From assembly GCA_021234155.1 (NCBI GenBank), contig JAJEKV010000013.1, positions 12,550,669-12,614,668 on the forward strand: a stretch of DNA of 64,000 nt, written 5' to 3'. Of the stretch, positions 1-11,537 are shown in pieces. A program made the position numbers and the translations under genes. This stretch comes from Isoetes taiwanensis (Eukaryota > Streptophyta > Lycopodiopsida > Isoetales > Isoetaceae). Under the pieces are notes generated by a model. The model made no database searches. It was not told where the DNA came from and saw nothing but the letters and a program-made list of their open reading frames with translations. Positions within the stretch are counted from its first letter, which is position 1. Every line of letters begins with the position of its first letter.

Positions 1-1089
1 AAGCATCATAACTATGGATTCGCCTTATCCTCTACCCTCCTTCTCGAAGATTTCTTAAGGAATCGCTCAATATTCTAGGCTTTCTTCATAACCTAATCTA
101 TTCTCCATATCCATCCAGGTATATATGATAATATTAAGAGTTATTTTTGTAGCTATTGTGTTTCAAATACTTTTAAGGATGCAGTGGAAAGCATTTTTTT
201 ACTGACCTCCCTTTAAATAGATTTGTTTTAATTACAAGGATAAGCCACGTTCGCATCTGCAAAGGTTAAGTTGTGGTATTGCATCATGCAACTATAGTTA
301 TAATGTGTTTGTGTCCTTGATTAAATATGGATGCCGGTGAATAAAATTTCACCACAAAAATTCCACTTGAAAAATAAAGACACTTAAATCTTTGCAAAGT
401 ATTATTGGCCATGATTCGCCTAGATTTCTATAAAAAACAATCATGTCTAGAAAACATTCGCCAACATAACTAATCTTGCAACTCTATTATTCGCCCGACC
501 TTCTAAATTATGCTTAGACAAATTTGGCCTTAAGGGCAACCCTGGTTGGACATACAAGCACGTGGCCTATGAAGGAACTCCTCATATAAATTTCTATCGT
601 CTGTAAGTTGCTCCGTGACTTGGACAGAGCTCCACGCGCCGTTTGCACTAGGTGGTTCATGTGTGAAGAGGGTGTAATCATTGTGATAATATGACCACTA
701 TGGTCGCTTCACCCACTGTAATATATATTGTAATGAGCCCATTTATAAATATAAGGTATCTCAAAACTAGTATTTTTTGGTGATTAAGTAAACAATTTGC
801 TTAATTTTTGTTGGAATTTGTGATCTCTTGTCTACCCACCTAAGAAAATAGAGCCAAAATGTCTTGGTAAAGGAATTCACAGTAACAGACAAAAATTCGA
901 ATTAAGGACAGTTTTCGGGTCGGGGTGCTCCTTTTTCTGTAAAATAACAGAGTTCCGAAAAAAAGTGGGAATGGAATGAGTCCCACTTTAATTAAATACG
1001 ACTTAGATGCATCTGCTTTTGTTCCCCCCCTCCCTAGACATTTGCACTTAGAGGTAGATTTAACCCATTGACACAAGTATTTTCTAGCC
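1..1089. other. AT-rich stretch without a recognisable gene
   Basis: I see no coding region, RNA gene or clear repeat here. Open frames are short, lack family motifs and are not flanked by convincing splice sites. Confidence 0.5.
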
Positions 1090-1535
1090 AAAATTTGCTT
1101 TGGGTTGGTCCCTGGGCTTTGGAGCTGGCCAAAATCCTCTCTTGGTTCATCCTAGAGTTTGAAAGCTAGCTGATTGCTCTTGTTGTGGATTTTTAGAGCT
1201 ATGCCAAAGCCTTTGTCGGGTATTCAAAGCATTTTGGTTTCTTGCTTGATTCTTTTGTATTTTTGTTTAGAAATGTCTGCAATGCAGATGGCATATGCAT
1301 CTAGTGAGTCAGAGAGTATTATTACTCCTGATTATCCTGATGGAGAAATGCCAGAGGCTTCGAAGATATCTAGGCCTCTGGTCCCTTCTCCTGGTTCTCT
1401 TGTCTATGATTCTTTATTGGCAGGAACACATCCTTTGAACTAGAAACAAATGCCAATGCATCCATCCCATGATATAAATATTAGGACAATTGAAGACGAT
1501 GAATTTTTTAAAATTGATGGATTGTGTAACAGATT
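1090..1535 (+). repeat. Dispersed repeat, copy 1 (coding-like)
   Basis: This stretch is repeated in the same direction at 1922-2350. Both copies run from a CAAAATTTGCT block through GGCTTTGGAGCT, GAGCTATGCCAA and TCTGATTATCC/TCCTGATTATCC to a block ending near CAGATTAA. Copy 1 keeps an open frame (1174-1443, 89 aa) with a hydrophobic start and an acidic Ser/Pro-rich middle. After one stop the same frame goes on with residues such as TIEDDEFFKIDGL. That looks like relic coding sequence from a mobile element or a duplicated gene, but I recognise no family. Confidence 0.6.
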
Positions 1536-1921
1536 AAGTGCTTTTGTTTCCCAACCAGTGCTTGGTAATCAATGTGTTGATCTATGAGGGTTATTATTTT
1601 GGGCCAAACCTGCACTAAAACCTTATGGTACTTACATGTACGTCACAGTAGTACCCTCTAATATTTTATTTTTAGGGCAAATTTGAGCTGGAACAATTTT
1701 TGGCATGCACCTATTTTGCAGGCATGACATGTGTATTTTGTTGATTATATCATGGAGCAAGAGGTGACTACATCAGCCAAATTTTGTTTAAGTAAGGCCA
1801 GAATTGTTTGTGCTTCAATGTTTCTGTACTGGAGCTGGGATAAATTATATTTGGCTTCATCATGTTGCTTAAGAACTTGCCGAAATTACCTTTGGCTTCA
1901 TCTTACTTTTTTTGAGCTGAT

Positions 1922-2995
1922 CAAAATTTGCTCTGGATTGATCCCTAGGCTTTGGAGCTCGCCAAAATCCTCTTTTGGTTTATCCTTGGGTTTGGCAGCT
2001 GGCCAATTGCTCTTGGTATTGGTCCTAGAGCTATGCCAAGGCTTTATCTAGTATTTAAAGCATTTTGGTTTTTCTTGTTTGATTCTTGTTGCTTTGTCCT
2101 TGGAGATGTTTGTAATTGAGATGCCATACCATCTAGTGTGCCAGAGCATATTATGACTTCTGATTATCCTAATCACAAGGTCCAAGAGGCTCTAAACCCT
2201 TCTCCCCGCTTTCTCCTATATACGCCTTCATATTGGTGGGATACATCCTTTAAGCCAGATGTAAATTTGCCAATGCATCTGTCCATGAGCTGAATAGTAG
2301 GATAATTGAAGCTTGTGGAATTTCTTAACATTCATAAATTGTGTATCAGATTAATTGGATTAACACGCAAGTTAATCCAACACTGGAACATGGCCCACAC
2401 CAGTACTTGAAAGCGCATATATCTATGAAGAAACGGAGAGCTATTGCCTCCGTGAGGACGGGGTCCCATCATCTCAGAATTGAAACAGGTCGTTGGACTA
2501 CAGATGGAGCGCAGAGAATCCCCCATAAGATGAGAGAATATGCGGTGTTGCCACATGCGGGGCAATGAGAGGATGAGCACCATGCTCGCAAGAGTGTCCG
2601 GCATATCGCATATCCGAGCAACACATGCTGATCTTAGATGCTCGAGGCACCGGGCGCATCAATTCTTTGCATCGCCAATGGTTGCACGTCTCGCATCCTA
2701 CATTTTGCAAGTCTCTACCGTTAGAGAATCCCTTACAGGACAAGGGATCTGAGAGCCTACTACCAGGGTTTTTCCTCCCAAGTGGGGGTTTTTTCATCCC
2801 AGTAGTAGGGACACATTGTATAGTAGCATTTGTCTTTTTGGTGTGGTTTTATCTGCTTTGTGTACTGCATGTACCGTCTCATAGGTCAAGTTTGGCCTCC
2901 GCGGACGTTAAAATATACTTCCTTCCTTCCTTCCTTCCTTCTCAGCTAGTAGAAGCGCTTAAGTAATATCAATGCATGTGTTGATCTACGTTAAG
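1922..2995 (+). repeat. Dispersed repeat, copy 2, split by a LINE insertion
   Basis: The left part (1922-2350) matches copy 1 until the shared CAGATTAA block. The match resumes at about 2953 with GCTTAAGTAATATCAATG and TGTTGATCTA, which correspond to 1540-1585 of copy 1. The 600 bp in between is a LINE 3' end. This copy is more degenerate than copy 1 and has no long open frame. Confidence 0.55.
2351..2952 (+). mobile_element. LINE 3' end (RT C-terminus / zinc-finger region), truncated
   Basis: The frame at 2400-2540 reads RTGSHHLRIETGRW followed by QRIPHKMR. This matches the conserved C-terminal block 'SHxLxxExGRW..IP..R.C..C' of plant and animal LINE ORF2 proteins, also seen in this window at 7142 and 34090. 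Past a frameshift, EDEHH and an HIRATHADL segment take the place of the usual 'EDExHFLxxCPxYxxIR' zinc-finger stretch. The 3' UTR ends in a (TTCC)n run at about 2918-2941. Everything upstream of the C-terminus is missing, as expected for 5' truncation during target-primed reverse transcription. It sits inside dispersed-repeat copy 2. Confidence 0.65.
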
Positions 2996-2999
2996 GATT

Positions 3000-3179
3000 A
3001 TGGATCAGGGACAGGGTAGGCCAACAACAAGTCAATCTATTATCACTCGGTCTGCTATGAGCAGGGTGAAATCATTGGTGACTAGGCATAAAAAAAGATA
3101 TGAGTTCTGTGGAAAACTATATGAACAGCCATTTGCGCCAAGTTGCATTGGTTTTTTTATTTTCAATTTTGTTGTTTAG
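3000..3179 (+). CDS. Small hypothetical ORF, 59 aa
   Basis: An ATG at 3000 opens a 59-aa frame to TAG at 3177-3179. The first 40 residues are basic and Ser/Thr-rich (ITRSAMSRVKSLVTRHKKRYEF) with two cysteines further on. The last 15 residues are hydrophobic and Phe-rich, read from a T-rich run, and may be intron rather than coding. It directly follows dispersed-repeat copy 2. No family is recognised, and it may be chance or a single exon. Confidence 0.15.
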   Translation: MDQGQGRPTTSQSIITRSAMSRVKSLVTRHKKRYEFCGKLYEQPFAPSCIGFFIFNFVV

Positions 3180-4920
3180 ATTGTGGTGAGTCTCTTCTGG
3201 TGCTATGCATAGTCTTATGTTGTAAATATGACGTCGAGATGATGATGGCACCAATTTTTTCTTTTCTTTTCGCTCTTGCACTCCTGTTGTGACGACGTGT
3301 ATTATCATTGTTTTCTAAACATATTCTGAACCATCCACCTTGAAAACTAATGGGGATGAAGCAATACAGGTCCTCGAAGTTCCTGTTGTAAACTGAATTA
3401 TATAGAGCGGGTTAAGAAAGGTTGTGATGCTGAATTAAGCATTCCGTCCCTTTCTTCCAAGAGCAAGGACACAACATGGCAGCAAATGCATCAAAGATGC
3501 AGGACATTGTCAATGGTGATCTTGTTTCTTCAATAGTTTCTAGTAAATGTTCCAGCTCTTATTCATCTCTCTTTTTCCCTCAATTAACATGTCTCAAATT
3601 TCTGGCAATGTGGATGTTTTGATCGCTGGTACGTGCAGAATAGCTTGCTAATGCTTTATGGTTAGGTTGTGCTTTGCATCCAAATAGGTGCAATGAGCAT
3701 ATAGTTGTACTTGCTGCAGCTTGGAAAGTTATGTTGCTAGAATTGTTGATAATTTCGGCTTCTCCTTGTGTGTTTAATAGAGGCGGCTACATACTTACAG
3801 ACTGGTTAACTCTGCTGCTAGTTAGTAGGTGTCGCACAGTAATGTAGAGATTAAAGTTCATGGACCTAGTCATGCCTGATAAGATTTTTTTTTCAATTAT
3901 CCTTATAGCCATGATGGAGTCAGATTTATATTCATACATCTTTCCTCCAGAAGGAAATAGCAAGAGAACTAGAAATAGCATCTGCAAAAGGGTAATTTTT
4001 GATTTGAATGTGCAGAATGCCCCAAAGTTCAGGGAAATGGGTAAAGAAGATGTAGGTATAATGTTACATTTGAAATGTTTAAGCTACTTGCTTGATGATT
4101 TTGGCAGGCACATGTATGGATTGTTGCTTAATGTTCAACAGGTTTGCATGCACAGCAAGGTAAAGGAATCGACAGGAATGATTCTGTTAAAGGTTTGATT
4201 TGAAGGTTTAGGGGTTGTTCACATGTTTGGAAATGTTGTAGTTCTGCATACTCTGGCTCTGACAAGGAGGGTTCAAATCCCCTTAGGAATTGTTTTGTGG
4301 ACCATTGCATATTGACTTATTGCAAAGGTTAAACAATCTTACGCTGAGGTGGAAAAAGGGATTTGACCCCATCACCGATTTGGTAAAATGGTGTAGAATG
4401 CACAAGAAGGAATATGCATGCGAATATTATGTAAATCAATGGTCCAAAACAAGCGATAAGGCAAAACAAGCGATAACTTACAGGGAATATAATCTTTCCC
4501 TTAGAATAAAGAAACCACTTGAGTAAATGTAGTTCTAGAACTTAATCTGAGTGAACACCCTCTCCTCTCCATTGTGTATTGTTGTTCTTAGTGGAGTCTT
4601 AAATGACTACGCGCATCAAGACAAGATGGTCGAGGATCTGGTGACATAACTATGGTCAAAGACAAACATATTGTGGCCCTAAAAGATAGTACATCGAGAT
4701 CTTTTTCAGAATAAAATTCTTAATGTAACCTGGGCACATGGCAAACCCTAATTGTGAGCGCCAGAGAGGGGCCAAAAATTGTAGTGGGAGGAAACTACAA
4801 GGTACTATCAGCTTGCCATGATGCATTAAAAAGCCTGGGGTTTCCAGCTATGCAATGGGCAGGCAAGAATATTCTGTTACAGGCAGTCATATTCCGGCTG
4901 GAACTAACGCCGTCTAATGT
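3180..4920. other. Intergenic DNA left of the GASA gene
   Basis: No supported gene. A perfect Pol III B-box-like string (GTTCAAATCC) lies at 4272, and a reverse-strand one near 4358. No paired cloverleaf could be drawn for either, so at most they are SINE or tRNA relics. Confidence 0.4.
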
Positions 4921-4930
4921 TCTATATAAG
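4921..4930 (+). promoter_or_regulatory. TATA-box candidate of the GASA gene
   Basis: TCTATATAAG is a good plant TATA box. With a usual start 25-35 bp downstream, transcription would begin near 4950-4957. That makes the ATG at 4961 a more natural start than the in-frame ATGs at 4949 and 4955. The implied 5' leader would be very short, so another start site upstream is possible. Confidence 0.45.
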
Positions 4931-4960
4931 TGGAGTTTGGAGGTTTCGATGTGTATGAAA

Positions 4961-5458
4961 ATGGCGACGAACAAGGCAGCGATTTTTGCACTAGTCATCA
5001 TCTTCCAATGCTTGGTTTCGGCTAATGCTGTAAGTAGCAAAAGATCTACATTGTTTTGAGACATGTGAGCGTGTGCCAAAATTTTTGGGCCACTTCATCT
5101 GTGCAGGAGACTCAAGACCAGCATATCACTAGGCCAACTCCAGCTGCACCAGTTCCTGCACCAGTTCCTCTCAGTATGATCAAATCTACAGCTTTCTAGA
5201 ATGTTTTTATTTTTTTTTTTTTTTTTTGGATTTTCCAGCGTCTAATTAATTTTGTTCCTGCCTCAAATCTGCGCAGACTGTTCTTCGCTGTGTACCTCAA
5301 GATGTGAAGTAGCAAGCTTGCAGAAGAGGTGTCTCAAATATTGCGGCCTCTGCTGTGATGAATGCAAATGTGTCCCTTCTGGACATCAGGGCAACAAAGA
5401 TGAGTGTCCCTGTTATCGGGACAAGAAGAACTCTAAAAAAGGGCCTAAGTGTCCCTAA
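4961..5458 (+). CDS. GASA/snakin-family secreted cysteine-rich peptide, 3 exons
   Basis: Exons are 4961-5029, 5107-5173 and 5277-5458, joined by introns with GTAAGT..GCAG and GTATGA..GCAG ends. The predicted protein is about 105 aa. It has a signal peptide ([18 protein letters not shown], cleaved near the end of exon 1), a short Pro/Ala-rich linker from exon 2 (APVPAPVP), and a C-terminal domain of about 60 residues in exon 3. That domain has twelve cysteines in the family spacing: CxxxCxxxC, then CxxxCGxCC, CxC, CPCY, and KCP at the very end. The family is known as gibberellin-regulated GASA/snakin peptides, secreted to the cell wall, with roles in growth and defence. All twelve cysteines, the splice sites and the terminal KCP are present, so the gene looks functional. 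In-frame ATGs at 4949 and 4955 would add four residues. Confidence 0.93.
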
Positions 5459-6967
5459 ATGCCTGTTCCATTTTATGTTGCAGAGTAGAATGCCTACTCA
5501 TAGCTTTTGTGTTGAGGAATTTAAGCCAAGCATAAGTGGACCAAAGCTAGCATCTGGGTCTGGATTCGTTATTGAAAGTCCATTAGGCTATATGAAATGT
5601 AACTTTCTAGTTTGCTCAAGAGTGTAGATCCTCTTTGTTCATGTGCAGTCTTCTAGATCCTTTCATCATATGTGTGGAACGTTTTTTAAGCTTGGAAATA
5701 CAAGTATTCTATGCTTGTTTTAGAGTAGAAAACCAAAAAACAAGATATTGCACTTTGGAACAAAGTTTTGTAGAAAGAAAACAAAGTTGGCCTTTCTAAA
5801 ACTCTATGTAGGAGATTGCCTTTCTATCATTGCAAAAATCAGCCTTAAAAAACATATCGTGCATTAATGATGCCAAAAGATGATAGCTTGTACTTGCATG
5901 GATCATAGCCACCTTCCACACGTAGTGAAATTGGTTCAACTAATAAACTTTGATGATTCCACATACAATAAGAGTAAGTGTTTTTTAATAATTCGCATAA
6001 CCGCACTGATTTTCGCCCAAGGTCTACAACCAAATAAATTTTAAAAGCAATTTGCATTGGTGCTATCTTTCACATTGAGAGATGTCCTTGGCATTGCTCA
6101 CATGTACATCTTGTAATATTTACTTTTTGATTAATAAACTTATTTTTGTCCTTAAAAATTAAAGCAAGGTGCTACGCACGGAGGGTTGCCCTCTATGGCT
6201 GGAGGGTGAAGTGGGTTAAATCATAGTTCAAAGTCATGTTTTGACAATCAATTCTAATTGCTACTTTAAGACAATAGAATACTTGATAACATACAAAACA
6301 ATATGAAGAATCCAAATAGAGAAATAAGACGGGGGAGGGGGAGGGGGGTGCAAAAGAACTTAGGAACTGTGAATTGTTTTGCATGTCGTGTTCACATGTA
6401 CTATTTGGTGCTCCTCGATTAGTCTTGAATTTTGGTGACAGCTAAAATTCACTGATTCATAAAAAAATCAGGGGAAAATGCAAACCATTTGTTTCAACAT
6501 TAGGATATCTTCTAGCCATGATTCTCAACATTACTTAGAATCAAGCAGAACCCAATGAGTAGCATTGGAAAATTTTCTTCGATTTGAGAACTGAAATAAG
6601 GTATAAAAGATTGAGTACCATGTTTTGGAATTTTTGGAATCTAAGAAATACCATTGCTTTCAAGTTAAGTTCATTGGCTGGATTCAATTGGAGTTGCAAA
6701 TTGTGACATTCATCTGACTTAGAGATGAGTCCTTTACAACTTAATATGCATTTCATTATTTCAGTGTACAAAAATGTTACTGTCAGTTTTGATTCATTTT
6801 GATAAATTTATACTTATCTTAAGCTATGACCATTCTAATCCTTATGAATGCATAGCAAAGACTCCTGCTTGTTCATGAGTTGGTCAAGCCAGAGCGAATG
6901 ACAATGAATAGGAAAAAATTTCGTAGACGAGAATGAACGTTGACTCAATTTTGGAACGACTGTGCAT
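5459..6967. other. 3' flank of the GASA gene and intergenic DNA
   Basis: No gene is supported. A G-rich tract lies at 6330-6350 (GGGGGAGGGGGAGGGGGG). The rest is AT-rich unique-looking sequence. Confidence 0.45.
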
Positions 6968-7578
6968 GCTTGCCATGTAGCATAGACTTTGGCGGACAGA
7001 CGATATCAAGAACGAAGTAAAAGCACAATTCTATGTAAACGAGGTAAACCTCTTGGGTGAATATTGTGCTCAACCTTACTTGGAATCCGGTTTGGATAGG
7101 AAGTCAAGGCATTTGCTCTCAGCAAAAGACTGTCTTCACATCATCTTGCTATTGAGGTTGGTAGATGGCAAAATATTCCCCAATCGGATCGGTTATGCCC
7201 TTGCTGTTTGGCATCTCCAAAGATTGAAAGTGAGTTTCATGCTTTTATAGAATGCCCATCTTATGATCACATTAGGCTGAAATTTGGTATTTCTTGTATT
7301 GATTTGCAAGAGTTGCTACGCATTGATCCACTAGTACTTCGGTTACATAAAGAATATATACAAGGAAAGATCGATGTTATCAAGCTTTATGAACACATGG
7401 TAAATCAAAAAACCGTGGTGTTTTTAACGTTGATGACTTTTGAAGTCGTGGAATACGACATAAGCCGCCTACGCTAAAAACATTAGTATCTGTTTTTGCC
7501 ATATAGACCTTGTTGGGTCTCAAAAATGGCGTGATAAATAAATAAAGTAAAGTAAAGTAAAGCTTGCCATGTAGCATA
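6968..7578 (+). mobile_element. 5'-truncated LINE copy with 17-bp target-site duplication
   Basis: Perfect direct repeats GCTTGCCATGTAGCATA at 6968-6984 and 7562-7578 flank the insertion. Inside, one frame from about 7100 to 7477 reads ALSKRLSSHHLAIEVGRW, then NIPQSDRLCPCC, then EFHAFIECPSYDHIRLKFG. That is the C-terminal block plus zinc finger (C-x2-C...H-x4-C) of a LINE ORF2. The 3' end carries a short tandem tail (AATAAATAAAG then GTAAA repeats) instead of a pure poly(A). A 5' truncation, a tail and a matching TSD together are the signature of target-primed reverse transcription. The intact duplication suggests a fairly recent insertion. Confidence 0.88.
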
Positions 7579-9890
7579 TGCTTTCTGACCAAAACCGTTT
7601 CTAAATTAGTGTTTAAAATAATTTTTATTTAGGATTTAACAAGCAGGCACCATACCAAGTCTAGATTTTAAAAGAATAATTCAGGTTGGGTTAAGATAAT
7701 AGTACAAGGAATTTTATAATATAAAATTGCACCCGATCCACCAAGTAGAACCCAACTCATATTTGGTCGAAAACTTAATCCACCTTCAAAATGTCTTTTC
7801 ACACCACCAACAAATGATCCCAAAACAATAGGCTCTCGTCCTTCACTCCCTCGATGCTCCCACTAAAGCTGCGGTCAATTGTCTCATTTTCTTGATGAAA
7901 ATTTGTCCGGGGAAGTCTTTACATGCGCCTCAACCGTATGTATTATTCACATTACCTAGTCAATAAACCTAGATATGAAAAACGATTCCGCGTTCTTCTT
8001 CTTCCTTCCTATAAGAATCATAAATAATAATCACCTTGCACGGGTGGCCCATCCGCCAAGCTCTTGAGATATTCCCCTCGGACATGCTTCCTTAACATTC
8101 TTACCGGAATGCATTTTCTCGAAAGAGGTCTTCCTATTTCAGTATTCTTCCATCGACCATGTCCTCGTAAGCTTCCAGTAGTCGACCTAGATCATTTTTA
8201 TGAGTACACTAAACACCAAACTAACTCCGTCCGTAGAATACCAAATATATTTGTTCTTCTACGAGCTCTGGTTACTCTCAATTGGCCTTTTACTCTTCCG
8301 CCACTGATAGTGCAAAGTCATCAAGCTGCTCCTCAAGCACTCTATGGCGTTCTACTTCATTGTCCACAACATGAGCCTATGTCAACATGAGCCTCGATGA
8401 ATGCCCTTTCTTTGATCTCTATAGTTCAAAAAGAAAACTAAAAAATTGAACTAAACATGCACAGTCACGATGGCAATAGACAGTCAAAATCTTTAGCAAA
8501 CCTATTTTTCTTCACTTGAAAAGCCTTATAAATTTCATTGGAGAAAACAATACCGGCCAAAATCCAAAATTGTGACTTTTGTAGACGGAAGTAGCACCAT
8601 GACCCGCAATAGATTATGCAATCAGCTGCATATGACAGAGATACTCATAACTTCATGCCATATCAACAACTGCATGCAATGGCAAATATAAGATATAGAT
8701 TTATAGCCACATATCTATGCGTATTCTTACTACTCCAATAAGCAATGCGCAGACAAGAACTGCATATGTCTCAAGCAACTAAATGCAACTATGTTATTCC
8801 TTAGTGCACCAATGCAAAGCTGGCTTGAAATATTAAACATGAAGGTCTTCAAAACCCATCTTCCAGCGGATAACAAGGCTAGCTCCTAGACGAGCAAATA
8901 TATTTAGAACTGTGTCTATTCATAGCCGCATGCAGTAAATTATGAGATAAACTATTCTCAAATGTAATCGGCTAGGATAGATGATAATCTATGCCTTTAA
9001 CCTGGATCCGTGGCAGATCTATGCAACATGCAATATTTAACCTGCATGGTAAATTTATTCTGGATGGCAATGCATGTTCAGCAACCACCATGAAGCAATA
9101 CTACACCTACATAACCTACAGATAACATGGCGACAGGCCTAGAAGGAAAAAAAATGCAAGGCTTGCATTGCCTCCCTCGTATTGGATCAATTTGATCTAG
9201 CTTCAGCTTGCTGTCTTTTTCAGGTACCGGGTTGAGATACTACTTCAATTACGTCTCAATTGTGGTAACGCAGCATTGTGCAGTTCCTAAGGTTTTATTT
9301 CTGAGGTATGGAGCTCGCATTTTATGGAAATATAAAGTGAACAACTTACTTTGATCCACCATGAAAAGATTGGATCACCCGCATTGCACCTGTAGCAGAG
9401 TCGGCCGAATTGGCTATGAAAACAAGGTGTTGCATGCAGCCTCGAGCAAGGAGCACTGGTTCCCGGTTTCCAGTGTGCCTCTCCAGCAACAGGGGCAACC
9501 GCCATTTTACAGGCTATGATGGGTTTAGAGCAGTCATTGGTATATTTTAAGTATATACTGGCATATACCTAAAATATGCCACAAACCCACCTCAACGAGG
9601 GCTTGCCCCCTTAGGGGCAACAAAAAAAAAAATATATGTCATAGAGGACAACACATTGCTGAAAATGACGAGCGGGTCTCCAAGTGTTGGCCTATATGGG
9701 CTATTGTATTTTCCTAATCTTATGGTTTCAGGAGGCATCATTTACGACATTTACAATCTTATTTCTCTAATCGAGTAGATCATCTAGCTCAGCTGCATTC
9801 ATATTTAAAAAAGTTGTTCTCTTATGCAACTAAATCATCTAGCCATATTAACTTGCATTGGCATTTAAAAGGTAGTGTGACTTGTATAAT
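7579..9890. other. Intergenic DNA, no gene seen
   Basis: No coding region is supported. At about 9590-9635 there is a short inverted repeat (GCCCCCTTAGGGGC) followed by an A-rich run. It could be the 3' end of an old retroposed element, but nothing upstream confirms that. Confidence 0.4.
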
Positions 9891-10560
9891 TTTTTAAATG
9901 ACGTGCCGTTGAACTCCACAAGGCACCCAAAATTAAAAAACTACATGGTTTTTTCCTTGGTTATGACTAGAAAACCATTCTATAAAACCAATGGGTGTTT
10001 GTGGGTTGATATCATTAAAAACCATATGTGGCTAAACTAATGGGTTCTTTTGTTAGGTTTGTTAGGGTGGTATTATGACATGGTAATCGCAAATGGCCTT
10101 TTAGTAGAGTTTGCCAAAGTGGTATTACATATTGGTAAATGAATGTGGTATACTTATAGTGTTTAATTGTACGGTTTGTCCATGTGGTATACATTATGGT
10201 TGTGGATGTGGTTTAATGTTGTGCTTGTTTCGGGTGATTTTATAATGTGGTTGGCTATTGTGATTTTATAATGTGGTTGGCTATTGTAGTATACTGCATG
10301 GCTAAATGTCATGGTAAAGCACATGTGTGTTTCTTCTATATGTGCACGGTTTTGTTTTGCATTAGCTATAGGGTTCTCATTTATAAACCAGTAATGGTAT
10401 GCGATTTGAAGCATTTCAAGTTTTTAAGTATAAGACTATTAAGGACCGTGGATGGTTTCTTATGCATACAAGTAATGGTCTGTTGTTTGAAGCATTTCAA
10501 GTATAGAAGACTAAAACTATTAAGGACCGTGTATGGTTTCTTATGTATAGTGGTACTTTT
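9891..10560. repeat. Interspersed repeat rich in TGTGGT/ACCACA words, with an internal tandem pair
   Basis: The start (TTTTTAAATGACGTGC, then AAGGCACCCAAAATT) recurs in pieces near 19.8 kb and 20.61 kb, the first in opposite orientation, so this belongs to a dispersed family. The body is built of short words such as TGTGGTATAC and GTGGTTGGCTATTG; the latter phrase is present twice in a row at about 10245-10290. A clearer tandem pair of about 80 bp lies at 10391-10471 and 10472-10549, sharing GAAGCATTTCAAG and TATTAAGGACCGTG. No coding potential is evident. Confidence 0.5.
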
Positions 10561-10607
10561 TACTGTTAATTCACTGTATCTGTTTTCCTCAATAGCAAAA
10601 AAAAAAA

Positions 10608-10690
10608 TAGGGAGCAAGGGGATTTGAACCCCAACCATTTCCGAAACATTTTGGCCATGCAATGAGCGATTCGCTACATCTGGAGCAAGC
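10608..10690 (-). repeat. tRNA-like SINE head (minus strand)
   Basis: On the minus strand a B-box-like string GGGGTTCAAATCCCC follows an A-box-like region (GATGTAGCGAATCGCT) about 45 bp upstream, the spacing of a tRNA promoter. The T arm pairs well but no matching 5' acceptor strand is present, so this is not a convincing tRNA gene. A decayed tRNA or the tRNA-derived head of a SINE is more likely. Confidence 0.35.
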
Positions 10691-10699
10691 TAGGTAAAA

Positions 10700-11530
10700 A
10701 ACCCAGAGCACATTTTCAAATGACGGGTATTGACCCCCTAGACAATGTGAGCTTACATTCTGATCAGTTAAAGATTGACGTTGAGTCTGAAGAGCATTTT
10801 AAATTTTCTTCCCTACATATTACGTCACAAGTGGGAGATCTTTAGACTTTAAAGATCAACAGCTCATGAAGTAATTATGACCACAAATTCTGGCCTGTTC
10901 ATTTAGAAATTCTCTCAAAAACGAAGAAGCATTCTTAAGGAAAAAAAAAACATGAGCCCAAAAGGTCCAAGGCAAGTAAACCTATAACTTCAAGGGATCC
11001 AGAGAAGAATGGTAGACGGAAAACCCACAAAGCAATGGAAATGTCATGGTACGAAGGAAGTAATCCAAAAGAATAAAAAGGCTGGTGACACAAAAAGACA
11101 CGCAGTCACTTCGCAAGAAGCCGCCTCAGAAAAGGAAATGCTAACATCAGAACTTATGTTAAAGTGGCTAAGCAGCTTCCAAGTTCCCTGCATATTTGAA
11201 TTTGTCTGATACAGTTATATTAGATGTTAAGGGTGATCCTAGCGGGTCTGAAATCCCATATCTATCAGTTAGTTCTCATAACCCCTATAGTAGGTGTTGA
11301 GGAGGATGAAGTTCTCCAAGCAGGTCAGAAATATACCCTTATACATTAAAAAAAAAAAAGAGGGGTTCTTTCTTCCTGTCAAAAAGAATATTATAGCAAT
11401 AATTACGTGCTTCCTAGCTTATAGCAATACTTGCATGCAAAAAACACATGCTCAATTATGAAAAAACAAAACGATCTTCACATCACCAGAAATTACACTT
11501 TCAACAAAATAAAAATAACAAGAATGATGC
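10700..11530. other. AT-rich DNA, possible 3' part of the neighbouring minus-strand gene
   Basis: The putative gene at 11.5-13.4 kb ends its last clear exon on a GTAAGT donor at 11537, so a further exon should lie here, but I could not pick one out. The open frame at 11009-11209 (+) is lysine-rich and shows no family motif. Confidence 0.3.
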
Positions 11531-11537
11531 TACTTAC

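Noticed and set aside
4260-4370. tRNA genes suggested by GTTCAAATCC and GGGTCAAATCCC
   Set aside because: Only the B-box-like string is present; no A box at the right distance and no cloverleaf pairing.
10608-10690. Functional tRNA gene on the minus strand
   Set aside because: The B box is good but no 5' acceptor strand pairs with the 3' side, and no anticodon stem could be drawn.
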